A stretch of 64,000 nucleotides of DNA, taken from assembly GCA_017312345.1 (NCBI GenBank), contig BLAA01000001.1, forward strand, positions 1,426,001 to 1,490,000. The letters are read 5' to 3'. Every line of letters starts with the position of its first letter. Positions within the stretch are counted from its first letter, which is position 1. This DNA comes from Candidatus Denitrolinea symbiosum (GTDB taxonomy: Bacteria; Chloroflexota; Anaerolineae; Anaerolineales; Villigracilaceae). The translations under genes were made by a program, and so were the position numbers. Under the pieces are notes generated by a model. That model searched no databases. It had not been told where the DNA came from and saw nothing but the letters and a program-made list of their open reading frames with translations. Shown one piece after another: positions 8,723-16,207 of the stretch.

Positions 8723-9999
8723 TCACCACGCATAGACTTGTCCAACAACTCCAAAATATCCAGCACGTCCACATGCTCGTTGCCCGTGGACTTGACCGCG
8801 TCGCTGAAGCGCGAGACTTCAAAGGGACAAGCCACCGCCAGCACGTTCGCGCCCGTAGACGCGGCTTCCATGGCGCGTTTTTCGGAGAGACGCAAGGTGG
8901 TGTGCTTGGCGGTGAACGAGTCCATCCACATGCCGCCGCCTCCGCCGCCGCAACAATAACCGTTCTCGCGGTTGCGTCCCATCTCGACCAGTTCCACGCC
9001 AGGGACGGCTTGCAGAAGTTGACGCGGCGCTTCGTATTCGCCGTTATGCCGTCCGAGATAGCACGGATCGTGATAGGTGATTCTCTTGTTGACAGGGTGT
9101 TTCAACATCGGCTTGAGCTGGTCGAGGTAGCGCACGAGGAAGGTCGAGTAGTGAACGACGGGGCGTTCAAAGCCATATTTCGGATACACATTCTTGAAGG
9201 CGTTCAACTCGTGCGGACCCGTGACCACCAATTCCTTCCACTCGTATTTGTTGAAGGTCGCGATGTTGTACTCGGTCATCATCTCGAACAGGCCCTTCTC
9301 GCCAGCCAGCCGCTGGGAGTCGGCGTCGTCCTTTTCCTCCTTGCCGAGGATGGCGAAGTCAATGCCGAGCGCGTTGAAGATGCGCGCCGCCGCCGAAGCC
9401 GCGTCAATGCCGCGTGGATGATACGAAGGATACGAACCGACATACCAAAGAACATCCACTGGGCGGGCAAGGTCTTTGATGATGGGAACTTCCACGCCCG
9501 CGGACTGAATCCACGCGTCGCGTTTGCGTTGAGGCTGACCAAGCGGATTGCCGCTCTTGGCGGTATTCTCAAACGCCTGTTGCAATTCGTTCGGCACAAA
9601 CTTACCGTCCAAAATCGCCTGCTCGCGCGCCGCGGGCATGATCTTGACCATGTTCACTTCCTTGGGGCAGACGCGCAGGCAGTTGGCGCAGGTGGTGCAG
9701 AGCCACAGTTCGGGCGCTTCGGTCAGGTCCATGCCCGTTTGGGCGTAGCGATACAACTTGCGCGGACCGTAATTCCCAACCACATCCACAGGGCAGACGG
9801 CGACGCACTTGGCGCACTGATAACAATTCGCAAATGATTCCGCCTCGGGAATGGACGCGACCTTCTCGATCAGTTCGGGCGTGTACTCGAAGATCACCCG
9901 CTGCTCGAACATGCGGTTCCAGTGACCTGAAATATCCACGCCGTCCACGATGACGTTTTCTTTTTCGATTGCAACTGCTTTTTCGTATTTAGGTGTCAT
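8719..9999 (-). CDS. HdrC-HdrB fusion protein (sHdrB3/HdrD-like)
   Basis: This 426-residue soluble protein joins a two-cluster ferredoxin domain (C59/C62/C65/C69 and C101/C104/C107/C111) to a CCG-type region. The first CCG repeat has lost its cysteines. The second keeps C313 and C349-C350, but has ACPFEV where the final CxxC would be. In classical sHdr loci this place is taken by separate hdrC2 and hdrB2 genes; a fused HdrD-like subunit beside etfBA marks the ETF-linked variant. It probably carries electrons from the HdrC1-B1-A core to EtfBA. It starts at ATG 9999 with AGGAG upstream. Confidence 0.88.
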   Translation of the reverse strand: MTPKYEKAVAIEKENVIVDGVDISGHWNRMFEQRVIFEYTPELIEKVASIPEAESFANCYQCAKCVAVCPVDVVGNYGPRKLYRYAQTGMDLTEAPELWLCTTCANCLRVCPKEVNMVKIMPAAREQAILDGKFVPNELQQAFENTAKSGNPLGQPQRKRDAWIQSAGVEVPIIKDLARPVDVLWYVGSYPSYHPRGIDAASAAARIFNALGIDFAILGKEEKDDADSQRLAGEKGLFEMMTEYNIATFNKYEWKELVVTGPHELNAFKNVYPKYGFERPVVHYSTFLVRYLDQLKPMLKHPVNKRITYHDPCYLGRHNGEYEAPRQLLQAVPGVELVEMGRNRENGYCCGGGGGGMWMDSFTAKHTTLRLSEKRAMEAASTGANVLAVACPFEVSRFSDAVKSTGNEHVDVLDILELLDKSMRGE

Positions 10000-10011
10000 G
10001 GGATCTCCTGT

Positions 10012-10097
10012 AATTGGTAATTGGAGATTGGTAATTGGTCATTTAGAAAATCAAACGCCAATCTCTAATCTCTAATCTCCAATCTCCAATCTCTAAC
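10012..10097. repeat. Heptamer/octamer tract (AATTGGT / CCAATCT)
   Basis: GGTAATTGGAGATTGGTAAT-type units in the first half oppose CTAATCT and CCAATCT units in the second half. The tract fills the gap between the HdrC-HdrB fusion and the preceding gene and touches that gene's stop. Confidence 0.75.
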
Positions 10098-10878
10098 TAC
10101 CGCTCTTCTTCAACCCAAGCAGCCGCCTCGCCATGTTCGGCAGTGTCGGCAGCAGACCGTTGAACTCGCGGCTCAACCGCCAGCTCGTCGTGCCGTACAG
10201 ATAGACGCTGTAAGCGCAAGCCAGAAAGGCGCTGTTCGCGAAGGGAGCGCGCTTCTCGTCGTTGACCAGTTCGTCCACGAACAGCCCCGTCCCTTCGCCG
10301 AATTTGACGCTCATCGCGGTGACCGCGCCCACGCGCACATATCCGTCCGCGAAGTTTTCAGCGTGGAGGTTGTGCGCGCTGCCCGCCAGCAGCGGCAGGA
10401 TGCCTGTGCCGACGGTCGGGTCCCACAGCCAGCGCGTCCACAGCCAATGCTCGGTGGGGAAGGTGTTGTGTAAAAGTCCGGTCGCGAGTTCGAGGGCGAG
10501 ACGGGTATCGAGCGCGTCCTGCTTTTCGACGAAGGCCGCCACCCGCACGGAGGCGGGCGCGTCGTCGTGCAGCAACTGGTCGAAGACGGCGTAGTCGCTT
10601 TGCGCGAAGCGGTTGACGATCGTCCGCGTGTTGGCTTTGGTGTGCGCGACCGCGGAGGCGACGTCAGCGAAGGAAGAGGCCAGGGAGGCGGAGTCCGTTT
10701 GAAGTCCGAGAAAGAGGCGGGCGTGACGCTCCGCCATTTCGTCGGCCATCGCGACCACGTCCTCAGGCGCGACCTGTTCCAGCGCTTCCTGCAGAGTCGC
10801 TTGCAGGTCGGGGTCGTCGGGACCCGTCTTCTGCTTGATGATGTGGCTCTGCCACTGGGATTGATCCATCGCTTCCAC
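10093..10878 (-). CDS. Conserved sHdr-locus protein of unknown function (sHdrH-like)
   Basis: This 261-residue, mostly helical soluble protein has no cysteine cluster or known motif that I can identify. Its place between hdrA and the second HdrC/B unit is where sHdr loci carry a conserved hypothetical gene, often called Hyp or sHdrH. The start is uncertain: GTG 10878 is 7 bases after the hdrA stop, and an ATG lies three codons on. It is probably a structural or assembly component of the complex, on position alone. Confidence 0.75.
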   Translation of the reverse strand: MEAMDQSQWQSHIIKQKTGPDDPDLQATLQEALEQVAPEDVVAMADEMAERHARLFLGLQTDSASLASSFADVASAVAHTKANTRTIVNRFAQSDYAVFDQLLHDDAPASVRVAAFVEKQDALDTRLALELATGLLHNTFPTEHWLWTRWLWDPTVGTGILPLLAGSAHNLHAENFADGYVRVGAVTAMSVKFGEGTGLFVDELVNDEKRAPFANSAFLACAYSVYLYGTTSWRLSREFNGLLPTLPNMARRLLGLKKSGS

Positions 10879-10885
10879 GAGGAAC

Positions 10886-11941
10886 CTACGCCGCCACTTT
10901 CTGCGCCGCCGCCACCGCGCGCGCCGCCGCCAGCCCAGCCATCGAGATCGAATCGTTAAGGTCGGCAGGACCCGCCGCCGCGCCCGCCACGAACACGCCA
11001 GGCGCCGACGTGGCGACCGTGTCGAGGCCGCCTTCGCCGCCCGCTTCGATGAAGCCGTATTTGTTTTGCTTCACGCCGAGCGTCTGCGCGATGGCGCGCG
11101 TGCCCGCGCTCGGCTCCATGCCGATCGAAAGCACGACCATGTCCATCGTCACTTCCATCGGGCGCCCCATGGTGGTGTCTTCGCCGCGGATGAGCAACTG
11201 GTCGCCCTTTTTCAGCACTTCGCTGATGACGCCCTTGACGTAATTGACCTTGTATTTTTCCTGCGCGGGCCAGTAGATTTCGTTTTCCCAATAGCCGTAC
11301 ATGCGCATGTCAATGTAGAAGATCATCACCTTGCTGTCGGGCAGCAGTTCGCGCAGTTCGATTGCCTGCTTGCTGGCGATCCCGCAGCAGACCTTCGAGC
11401 AATATTCGTTTCCGATGCGGCGGTCGCGCGAGCCGACGCACTGGATGAAGGCTATCTTCTTCGGCGCCTCGCCATTCGACGGGCGCACGACGTGGTGATC
11501 CTTCAACATCTTCTCCAGGTCGGTCAGCGTGACGACGTCGGGGAAGGTGTAGTAGTTGTACTGCTGGGTGGCGCGCCCTGGGTCGAAATGCTGGAAGCCT
11601 GTGGCGACGATGACCGCGCCCACGTTGAGGGATTCGGCGACTCCGCCCGCCTCGATCTCGACGTTGAAGTTGCCAGCGCTCCCGGACATTCCCTTCACTT
11701 CGGCGTTGTACTTCACTTCCACCCGCGCGGACGATGTGACCGACGCGGCGAGTTCCGCCATCGCCTCCGACGCGTCGCGCCAGTGATGAGTCAACTTGGC
11801 GTAGTTCTCGCGGTCGGGCGTCCCGCCGAGACGTTCGCGCTTTTCGAGCAGGATGACTTCCCCGCCGAGTTCAGCCACAGACCGCGCGGCTTCCAGTCCC
11901 GCAGGTCCGCCGCCGATGACCAGAATTTTGTTGGATGACAT
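10886..11941 (-). CDS. hdrA: HdrA-like FAD protein of the sulfur-oxidising Hdr complex
   Basis: This 351-residue flavoprotein starts with the dinucleotide fold ILVIGGGPAGLEAARS and has a second nucleotide-binding region ending in GVFVAGAAAGPADLNDSI. The CSKVCC motif in mid-protein is the reduced iron-sulfur site of HdrA. It is much shorter than methanogen HdrA (about 650 residues) and lacks the extra ferredoxin domains, matching the compact sHdrA form. It starts at ATG 11941 behind GGAGG. It would be the flavin core that exchanges electrons with HdrC1/B1 and the downstream HdrC-B fusion. Confidence 0.9.
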   Translation of the reverse strand: MSSNKILVIGGGPAGLEAARSVAELGGEVILLEKRERLGGTPDRENYAKLTHHWRDASEAMAELAASVTSSARVEVKYNAEVKGMSGSAGNFNVEIEAGGVAESLNVGAVIVATGFQHFDPGRATQQYNYYTFPDVVTLTDLEKMLKDHHVVRPSNGEAPKKIAFIQCVGSRDRRIGNEYCSKVCCGIASKQAIELRELLPDSKVMIFYIDMRMYGYWENEIYWPAQEKYKVNYVKGVISEVLKKGDQLLIRGEDTTMGRPMEVTMDMVVLSIGMEPSAGTRAIAQTLGVKQNKYGFIEAGGEGGLDTVATSAPGVFVAGAAAGPADLNDSISMAGLAAARAVAAAQKVAA

Positions 11942-11970
11942 TGATGTTCCTCCGAAAAAAATTACGTCGT

Positions 11971-13182
11971 TTACGCCACATTGACCACAGGCTTATCCGC
12001 GTCTTCCCAGGTGATTCCAGCCTTCTGCCCGGAGCGGATCAGTTCAAGGTCGCCCTGGAATTCGTCCCAATATTTCTGCCAGTCAACGCCAAGTTTGTCC
12101 ATGAACGGACGCCAATCTGTGGAGTGCCAGTGCATCTGCACCACGCGGAAGGGATGCGCACCCATCGCCAGCGCGGAGACCTGCGCGTCCGACAGCACGG
12201 GGATTCCCACCTTGCGGTCGTGCGCCTTCGCCGCGAACTGGCTCTTGTCGAGCGTGGTCACGCAGCCCGTGTCGTGCGTCACCGTCACGTCGGGGTTGAC
12301 CTCGTTCTTCATCACTTCGATCTTCCGCAGGTTGGCGAACGAGCGGGTGAAGTCGCGCTGTACGAGGATGTGACGGAAGCCGAATCCGCAGCAGTCGTAC
12401 CAGGTGGAGTAATCCGCCACGTTCATGCCCAGCGCCTGGAGCGTCGCGGTGACCGTCGCCATGCGCTGACCGCCGTAAATTTCGGGGTCGTAGATCGCGT
12501 CTTCGACGACGATCTTGTAGTAATGGCAGGCGGGGTGGACGGTGGCGGTGATGGCGCTCATGTCCACAGTTTGCTTCTCGGCGATCCGCTTCCGCATGAC
12601 GTGAATCCACTCGCTGTAATGGACGAGTTCTTCGGGGATGACCAGCGGCTTGCCCATTTTGTCCAGCACGCGGCGGACTTCGTCGCGCAACCCCTTGTGA
12701 TGGATGAGCTGTTCGCGGACCTCCTTGTAATGTCCGTAAGACGTGCCGCAGTGGATCATCGGGAAGTAGCCCGTCTCGTACGCGGCGGCGAAGTTGCGGC
12801 TCATCACCGCGGCTTGCGCGGTAGCGTTGGACGCTCCCGAAGCATAGTAGTTCCAGCCCGTGCAGGAGGTCTGGTCCTTCGGGTCGAGATAGTCCAGGTC
12901 GAATTGACGGTGAAGCCAAAAGATGGACGAGGTGTAGCCGGGGATGTGTCCGCACTGACCGCAGGATTTGTGATGCCAGGTATGGTCGATCGGAATCTTT
13001 TTCTTGCGTCCGAACTTCGTGGTCACCTCCACGTGATTCTCGGGCACACGCTGGACGATGACCTCGCCCCTGGCTTCGAGTTCGAACAACTCTTCGCGCA
13101 AATCCACTATGGGCGCGACTTCAGGGTCGCGGATGACGGCATGGGATTTTCGTTCCAGGATTTCTTCTACAGTTGTTGTCAT
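11971..13182 (-). CDS. hdrB: HdrB1-like catalytic subunit with atypical CCG motifs
   Basis: This 403-residue protein would bind the noncubane iron-sulfur clusters on which disulfide or persulfide chemistry occurs. Candidate ligands are C74/C77, C107 and C145 in the first half, and C219, C264-C265 (DCCGFGFRH) and C307 in the second. The final CxxC of each canonical CCG motif is missing: HCGTSYG and GCVTTL stand in its place. About 60 extra residues precede the first cysteine pair. It starts at ATG 13182 behind GGAGAAG and lies between hdrC1 and hdrA. Confidence 0.87.
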   Translation of the reverse strand: MTTTVEEILERKSHAVIRDPEVAPIVDLREELFELEARGEVIVQRVPENHVEVTTKFGRKKKIPIDHTWHHKSCGQCGHIPGYTSSIFWLHRQFDLDYLDPKDQTSCTGWNYYASGASNATAQAAVMSRNFAAAYETGYFPMIHCGTSYGHYKEVREQLIHHKGLRDEVRRVLDKMGKPLVIPEELVHYSEWIHVMRKRIAEKQTVDMSAITATVHPACHYYKIVVEDAIYDPEIYGGQRMATVTATLQALGMNVADYSTWYDCCGFGFRHILVQRDFTRSFANLRKIEVMKNEVNPDVTVTHDTGCVTTLDKSQFAAKAHDRKVGIPVLSDAQVSALAMGAHPFRVVQMHWHSTDWRPFMDKLGVDWQKYWDEFQGDLELIRSGQKAGITWEDADKPVVNVA

Positions 13183-13246
13183 GGCTTCTCCAGTATCGGG
13201 TGTAGGGAATCAGGTGTCAGGTGTCACGTGATGCCCGGCACGTTTC

Positions 13247-13954
13247 CTATTGATCCTCCAACTCTTCCTGCATGACCTCCGCCAGCAGATCGTACAGACC
13301 TTCATCAATCTCCTTGATGATGTCCATGTTGCCGGTCTCGAACCAGATGGTGTAGAGCTCAAGCAGGGTCTTGCGTTCCGTCCGCCACGCCGCGTCCGTG
13401 ACGCCGCGCAGGGTGTCCACGGGGATGGCTTTTCTCCACACGGGCATGTTCGCGCTGAACTGCGCCACCCACGGACCCCAATCGGGGAAGAAGTCGGGCT
13501 GGAGCATGTCGGGCGAGACCTGGTTGCCTTTGAGCATGACTTTGTAGATCACGCGGCTGTAGCCCTGCAGGACGTCCCTCGTCTCCTGCAAACCGTTCCG
13601 CACGGCGACCTCGCGCAAGAGTGTGACCAGCCCACCGGGGTTGTTTCCGCGCGGACAGCGCACACACGAGAAGCACTGCGCGCAGTTCCAGATGTCCTCC
13701 GAGATGATGTCGTAGATCCGCTCGACATCTTCGCGCGCCATCGCCTGCGCGATCACACGCGGGGAGTAATCGTAGAAGCGCGCCGAGGGGCAGGATGAGA
13801 CGCAAATCCCGCATTCGTAACATCCGTAGAGGAAATCCTCGTAGCGCGGGTCTTCCTTAACCTCGAGGAAAAGTTTCTCCTTCTCCTCGTACGTCATTTC
13901 GGGATGGCGGTTCTCTGCCTTGCCTGGGTTCCAGTTTTCGAGAGTGGTTGGCAT
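13247..13954 (-). CDS. hdrC: HdrC1-like ferredoxin subunit
   Basis: This 235-residue protein relays electrons through two [4Fe-4S] clusters. The first motif is canonical (C45/C48/C51/C55 followed by P). The second, C91/C94/C97/C100-P, has two instead of three residues before the last cysteine (CAQCFSCVRCP), which is unusual. The C-terminal 120 residues are helical. It starts at ATG 13954 with AGGAG. It is the first gene of the hdrC1-B1-A-H core and follows the LbpA and thioredoxin-like genes after a 108-base gap filled with heptamer repeats. Confidence 0.88.
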   Translation of the reverse strand: MPTTLENWNPGKAENRHPEMTYEEKEKLFLEVKEDPRYEDFLYGCYECGICVSSCPSARFYDYSPRVIAQAMAREDVERIYDIISEDIWNCAQCFSCVRCPRGNNPGGLVTLLREVAVRNGLQETRDVLQGYSRVIYKVMLKGNQVSPDMLQPDFFPDWGPWVAQFSANMPVWRKAIPVDTLRGVTDAAWRTERKTLLELYTIWFETGNMDIIKEIDEGLYDLLAEVMQEELEDQ

Positions 13955-13969
13955 GAAGACTCCTGAAGG

Positions 13970-14046
13970 AAGTAATTGGTAAATTAGTAATTGGAGATTT
14001 CTTCGCTATAAGCCGCTAATTACCAATTACCAATCTCCAATTACAG
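13970..14046. repeat. Heptamer tract (AATTGGT / ATTACCA)
   Basis: GTAATTGGTAAATTAGTAAT at the left faces TAATTACCAATTACCAATCT at the right, so the two sides can pair across a short centre. It lies between hdrC1 and the thioredoxin-like gene. A short related piece occurs at 14808-14838 before the upstream lbpA gene. Confidence 0.75.
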
Positions 14047-14062
14047 TGTAAGAAAGCGCAAA

Positions 14063-14329
14063 CTATGCAGACGGCTTCTGTTTTTCACGCTCCACCGCTT
14101 CAAGCAGGTCATCCCACTGAGGGACGCCGACGAAGCGGGTCTCATTGACGAAGATCGTCGGCACGGACATCACGTTCAGTGATTTGGCGATCTCGCGTCC
14201 GTTGGCGGTGGCGAGACTGACCAATCGCATCTGCACCTGCGGATCCTGCTCCGTCAACTTTTGTACCATCTGGATCGCGTTCGGACAGGTCGCGCAGGTG
14301 GGATGGGTAAAAACCCGTACTTCAATCAT
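14063..14329 (-). CDS. Small thioredoxin/glutaredoxin-fold protein
   Basis: The protein has 88 residues from ATG 14329 (MIEVRVFTHP), with the redox motif C12-A-T-C15 followed by P and, later, the cis-proline segment SVPTIFVNE. That is the thioredoxin fold of small CxxC proteins. The start overlaps the stop of the upstream lbpA gene by eight bases, so translation is probably coupled. The longer open frame upstream is inside lbpA and is not real. Coupling suggests it reduces the lipoyl group or the CxxC tail of that LbpA; this is inference. Confidence 0.82.
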   Translation of the reverse strand: MIEVRVFTHPTCATCPNAIQMVQKLTEQDPQVQMRLVSLATANGREIAKSLNVMSVPTIFVNETRFVGVPQWDDLLEAVEREKQKPSA

Positions 14330-14795
14330 CGGGGAACTCGTATCCTTCACAGTGGATGCAGTCGTCGAGGTTTCGACGCTCCATGAAATTTTCGTATTCC
14401 TGCGCCGCGTCCTCGACGGAGACAAAACCTGTCAAATCGAGTTCGTCGGGCTTGAAGCGGACGATCCAGCCTTTTTTGTACGGACTGCGGTTGACCAGCC
14501 CCGCGTCCGCCAGCAGGATTTCGTTCGCCGCAACCAGCGTCCCATCCATCGGCGCTCGCAACGGACCGAGCCATTTGCCGCTTTCGACGATGGCGATGGT
14601 CTTGCCTTTTTTGTAACGCGCGCCCACGGGACGAAAACTGACCACGAGTATCCTGCCTGCGGTGGTCTGCGCCACATCCGTGTAGCCGAGCGTTATGCTT
14701 CCGTCCGCTTCGGGTCTCAGCCAGAGATGTTCCTCGATCTTATAGAACAGCCCTGGCGCCAGCACACAACTGCGGACAAAAGTAATCTCAGCCAT
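14322..14795 (-). CDS. lbpA: Lipoate-binding protein (LbpA) with C-terminal CxxC
   Basis: This 157-residue lipoyl-domain protein has the target lysine K74 in ESGKWLGP. A C-terminal extension carries C146 and C149 (DDCIHCEGY). I choose ATG 14795 because GAG lies nine bases upstream; an alternative ATG two codons earlier has no spacing to its ribosome binding site. It sits between the DsrE genes and the thioredoxin-like gene, ahead of hdrC1. It is more diverged from the two downstream LbpA copies than they are from each other. Confidence 0.87.
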   Translation of the reverse strand: MAEITFVRSCVLAPGLFYKIEEHLWLRPEADGSITLGYTDVAQTTAGRILVVSFRPVGARYKKGKTIAIVESGKWLGPLRAPMDGTLVAANEILLADAGLVNRSPYKKGWIVRFKPDELDLTGFVSVEDAAQEYENFMERRNLDDCIHCEGYEFPDD

Positions 14796-14836
14796 CAGCA
14801 TTCACTCGTCAATTACCAATCTCCAGTTACGAATTG

Positions 14837-15238
14837 CTAAAACCCGATCACCGCGTCCGCATCGCAGGCCATGTCGTTAAAGGCCGCGCCGCCGATCATC
14901 TCCACGCCTTCGATCATGTCGTCCATGGTGTAGCCGTGCAGGTCGAGCGAAGGCTGGCAGACGAGCAGGCGCACGCCCATCTCCTGCGCCTGGTCAATGA
15001 AGAACTTCAACTCTTTGCCGTTCCCGCCCTTGCGCGGGATGACGATCTTCTCGCCGTTGGCCTTTGCCACGCACTGCGGACCGTTCATGGTGAAGTAGAT
15101 GCAGACTTCGTTGTCCATCGCCGCGCCCGCCGTGGCAAGGAAGAACGGAGTCGCCGTCCGCTCGGGGTCTTTCTCGCCGTGCGTTTGGATGTAGAGAATC
15201 TTTTTTACGTCGGGGTCGTTCGTTTTCCACACGCTCAT
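14837..15238 (-). CDS. DsrE-family sulfurtransferase-like protein
   Basis: This 133-residue protein has the DsrE/F fold pattern, with a conserved cysteine C94 in LLVCQPSLDL at the position that carries persulfide in DsrE relatives. Further cysteines are C46, C56 and C124. It starts at ATG 15238 behind TTTGGAGG. It would relay sulfane sulfur between TusA and the LbpA/sHdr machinery. A structural-only DsrE homologue cannot be excluded. Confidence 0.82.
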   Translation of the reverse strand: MSVWKTNDPDVKKILYIQTHGEKDPERTATPFFLATAGAAMDNEVCIYFTMNGPQCVAKANGEKIVIPRKGGNGKELKFFIDQAQEMGVRLLVCQPSLDLHGYTMDDMIEGVEMIGGAAFNDMACDADAVIGF

Positions 15239-15295
15239 GGAGCCTCCAAATGGGGGAGACTTCGGAAGCCTGAAAGACCTCCGAAGTCCCGTTTA

Positions 15296-15820
15296 CTAGA
15301 CAAACAACTGCACGTCCGCGTCCGCGGCGTACTCGAGGAAAGTCGCCGCGCCGCCGATCTCGCACTCCTTGATGAAGTCCTCGCGCTTGAAGCCGAAGAC
15401 GTCCATCGTCATCTGGCAGCCGATCATGCGCACGTCGAGGTCAATTGCCATCTGGCGCAATTCTTCGACGGAAGCGACGCCTTTGTTTTCGAAGGTCTGC
15501 TTCATCAAAGTGGTGGCGAGGGAGTTGAAGCCTGGCACGTTGGTCATGATCAGTTGGGGGATCGGCCAGTTGATGTTTTGGAATCCCTCGGAACCGAACG
15601 GCATTTTCATCGGCATGGCGGGGTTGCCGATGGGCGTGACGGCCGCGCTCAGTTTCGGCTTGAGCAGGGGCAGGCCGTAAAAAGTAAAGAAAATGCCCAC
15701 CTCCCAGCCCATGGCTCCCGCCGCGGTGGCGAGGATGAACGGGGGGTAGGCCCAGTCGAGGGTCCCTTTGGAAGCGATCAGCGCGAGGCGCTTTGGGGCG
15801 TTCGGGTCAGATTTAGACAT
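15296..15820 (-). CDS. DsrE3A-like sulfur-trafficking protein
   Basis: This 174-residue DsrE/DsrF/DrsH-family protein has the key cysteine C135 in RMIGCQMTMD, close to the DsrE3A pattern, and a hydrophobic loop around residues 50-100 typical of the longer family members. It starts at ATG 15820 behind GGAGG. tusA and a second dsrE gene are direct neighbours; in sHdr organisms DsrE3A and TusA exchange persulfide, so this is likely the first relay step. Confidence 0.85.
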   Translation of the reverse strand: MSKSDPNAPKRLALIASKGTLDWAYPPFILATAAGAMGWEVGIFFTFYGLPLLKPKLSAAVTPIGNPAMPMKMPFGSEGFQNINWPIPQLIMTNVPGFNSLATTLMKQTFENKGVASVEELRQMAIDLDVRMIGCQMTMDVFGFKREDFIKECEIGGAATFLEYAADADVQLFV

Positions 15821-15852
15821 GTCAGCCTCCTATTCGAAACGAGAAGGAAAGT

Positions 15853-16092
15853 CTATTTGGAACGGCGGATGAAGAATACGAACTTGCCGTCTTCCTGCGA
15901 AGAGCGGAGCAGCTCGTTCCCCGTCTGGCGGCTCCACGCCTCCATGTCGGGCGGCGCGCCGGGATCGGTGGCGACCATCTTCAGCACTTGCCCCACTTCC
16001 ATCGCCTTGATCGCTTTCGAAGTCTTCACCACCGGCATCGGACACAACATTCCGGAACAGTCGAGAACCTGGTCTTCTTTCAAAACGTCCAT
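15853..16092 (-). CDS. tusA: TusA-family sulfur carrier
   Basis: This 79-residue protein has the TusA signature CSGMLCPMP, with the persulfide-bearing C17 in the CPxP motif and the ATDPGAPPDMEAW segment of the fold. I start at ATG 16092, which has AGGAGG upstream; the open frame continues far upstream but is non-homologous. It is the first gene of the minus-strand sulfur operon, and would accept sulfane sulfur and hand it to the DsrE proteins. Confidence 0.92.
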   Translation of the reverse strand: MDVLKEDQVLDCSGMLCPMPVVKTSKAIKAMEVGQVLKMVATDPGAPPDMEAWSRQTGNELLRSSQEDGKFVFFIRRSK

Positions 16093-16207
16093 GGGAACCT
16101 CCTTGGGCGCTTGAATAATAACCACATGGCGGAAATTATTCCATCCCATGCGCGGGGGAAATCGCCTCCCCCGCGCGGGGGATTGACGATATAATTTTCC
16201 CCGGACG
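16093..16207. promoter_or_regulatory. Divergent control region of the sulfur operon and the two-component system
   Basis: This 115-base region separates tusA (minus) from the histidine kinase gene (plus). TATAAT at 16190-16195 is a -10 element for the kinase and leaves a leader of about six bases with no ribosome binding site. A perfect 9-bp inverted repeat lies at 16150-16158 and 16168-16176 (GCGCGGGGG and its complement). On the minus strand TATTAT precedes the tusA AGGAGG site, but I find no good -35. Confidence 0.6.

Noticed and set aside
11935..13275. 446-codon plus-strand open frame opposite hdrB1
   Set aside because: Antisense shadow of the HdrB1 gene; its sequence is arginine-, valine- and histidine-rich with no motif.
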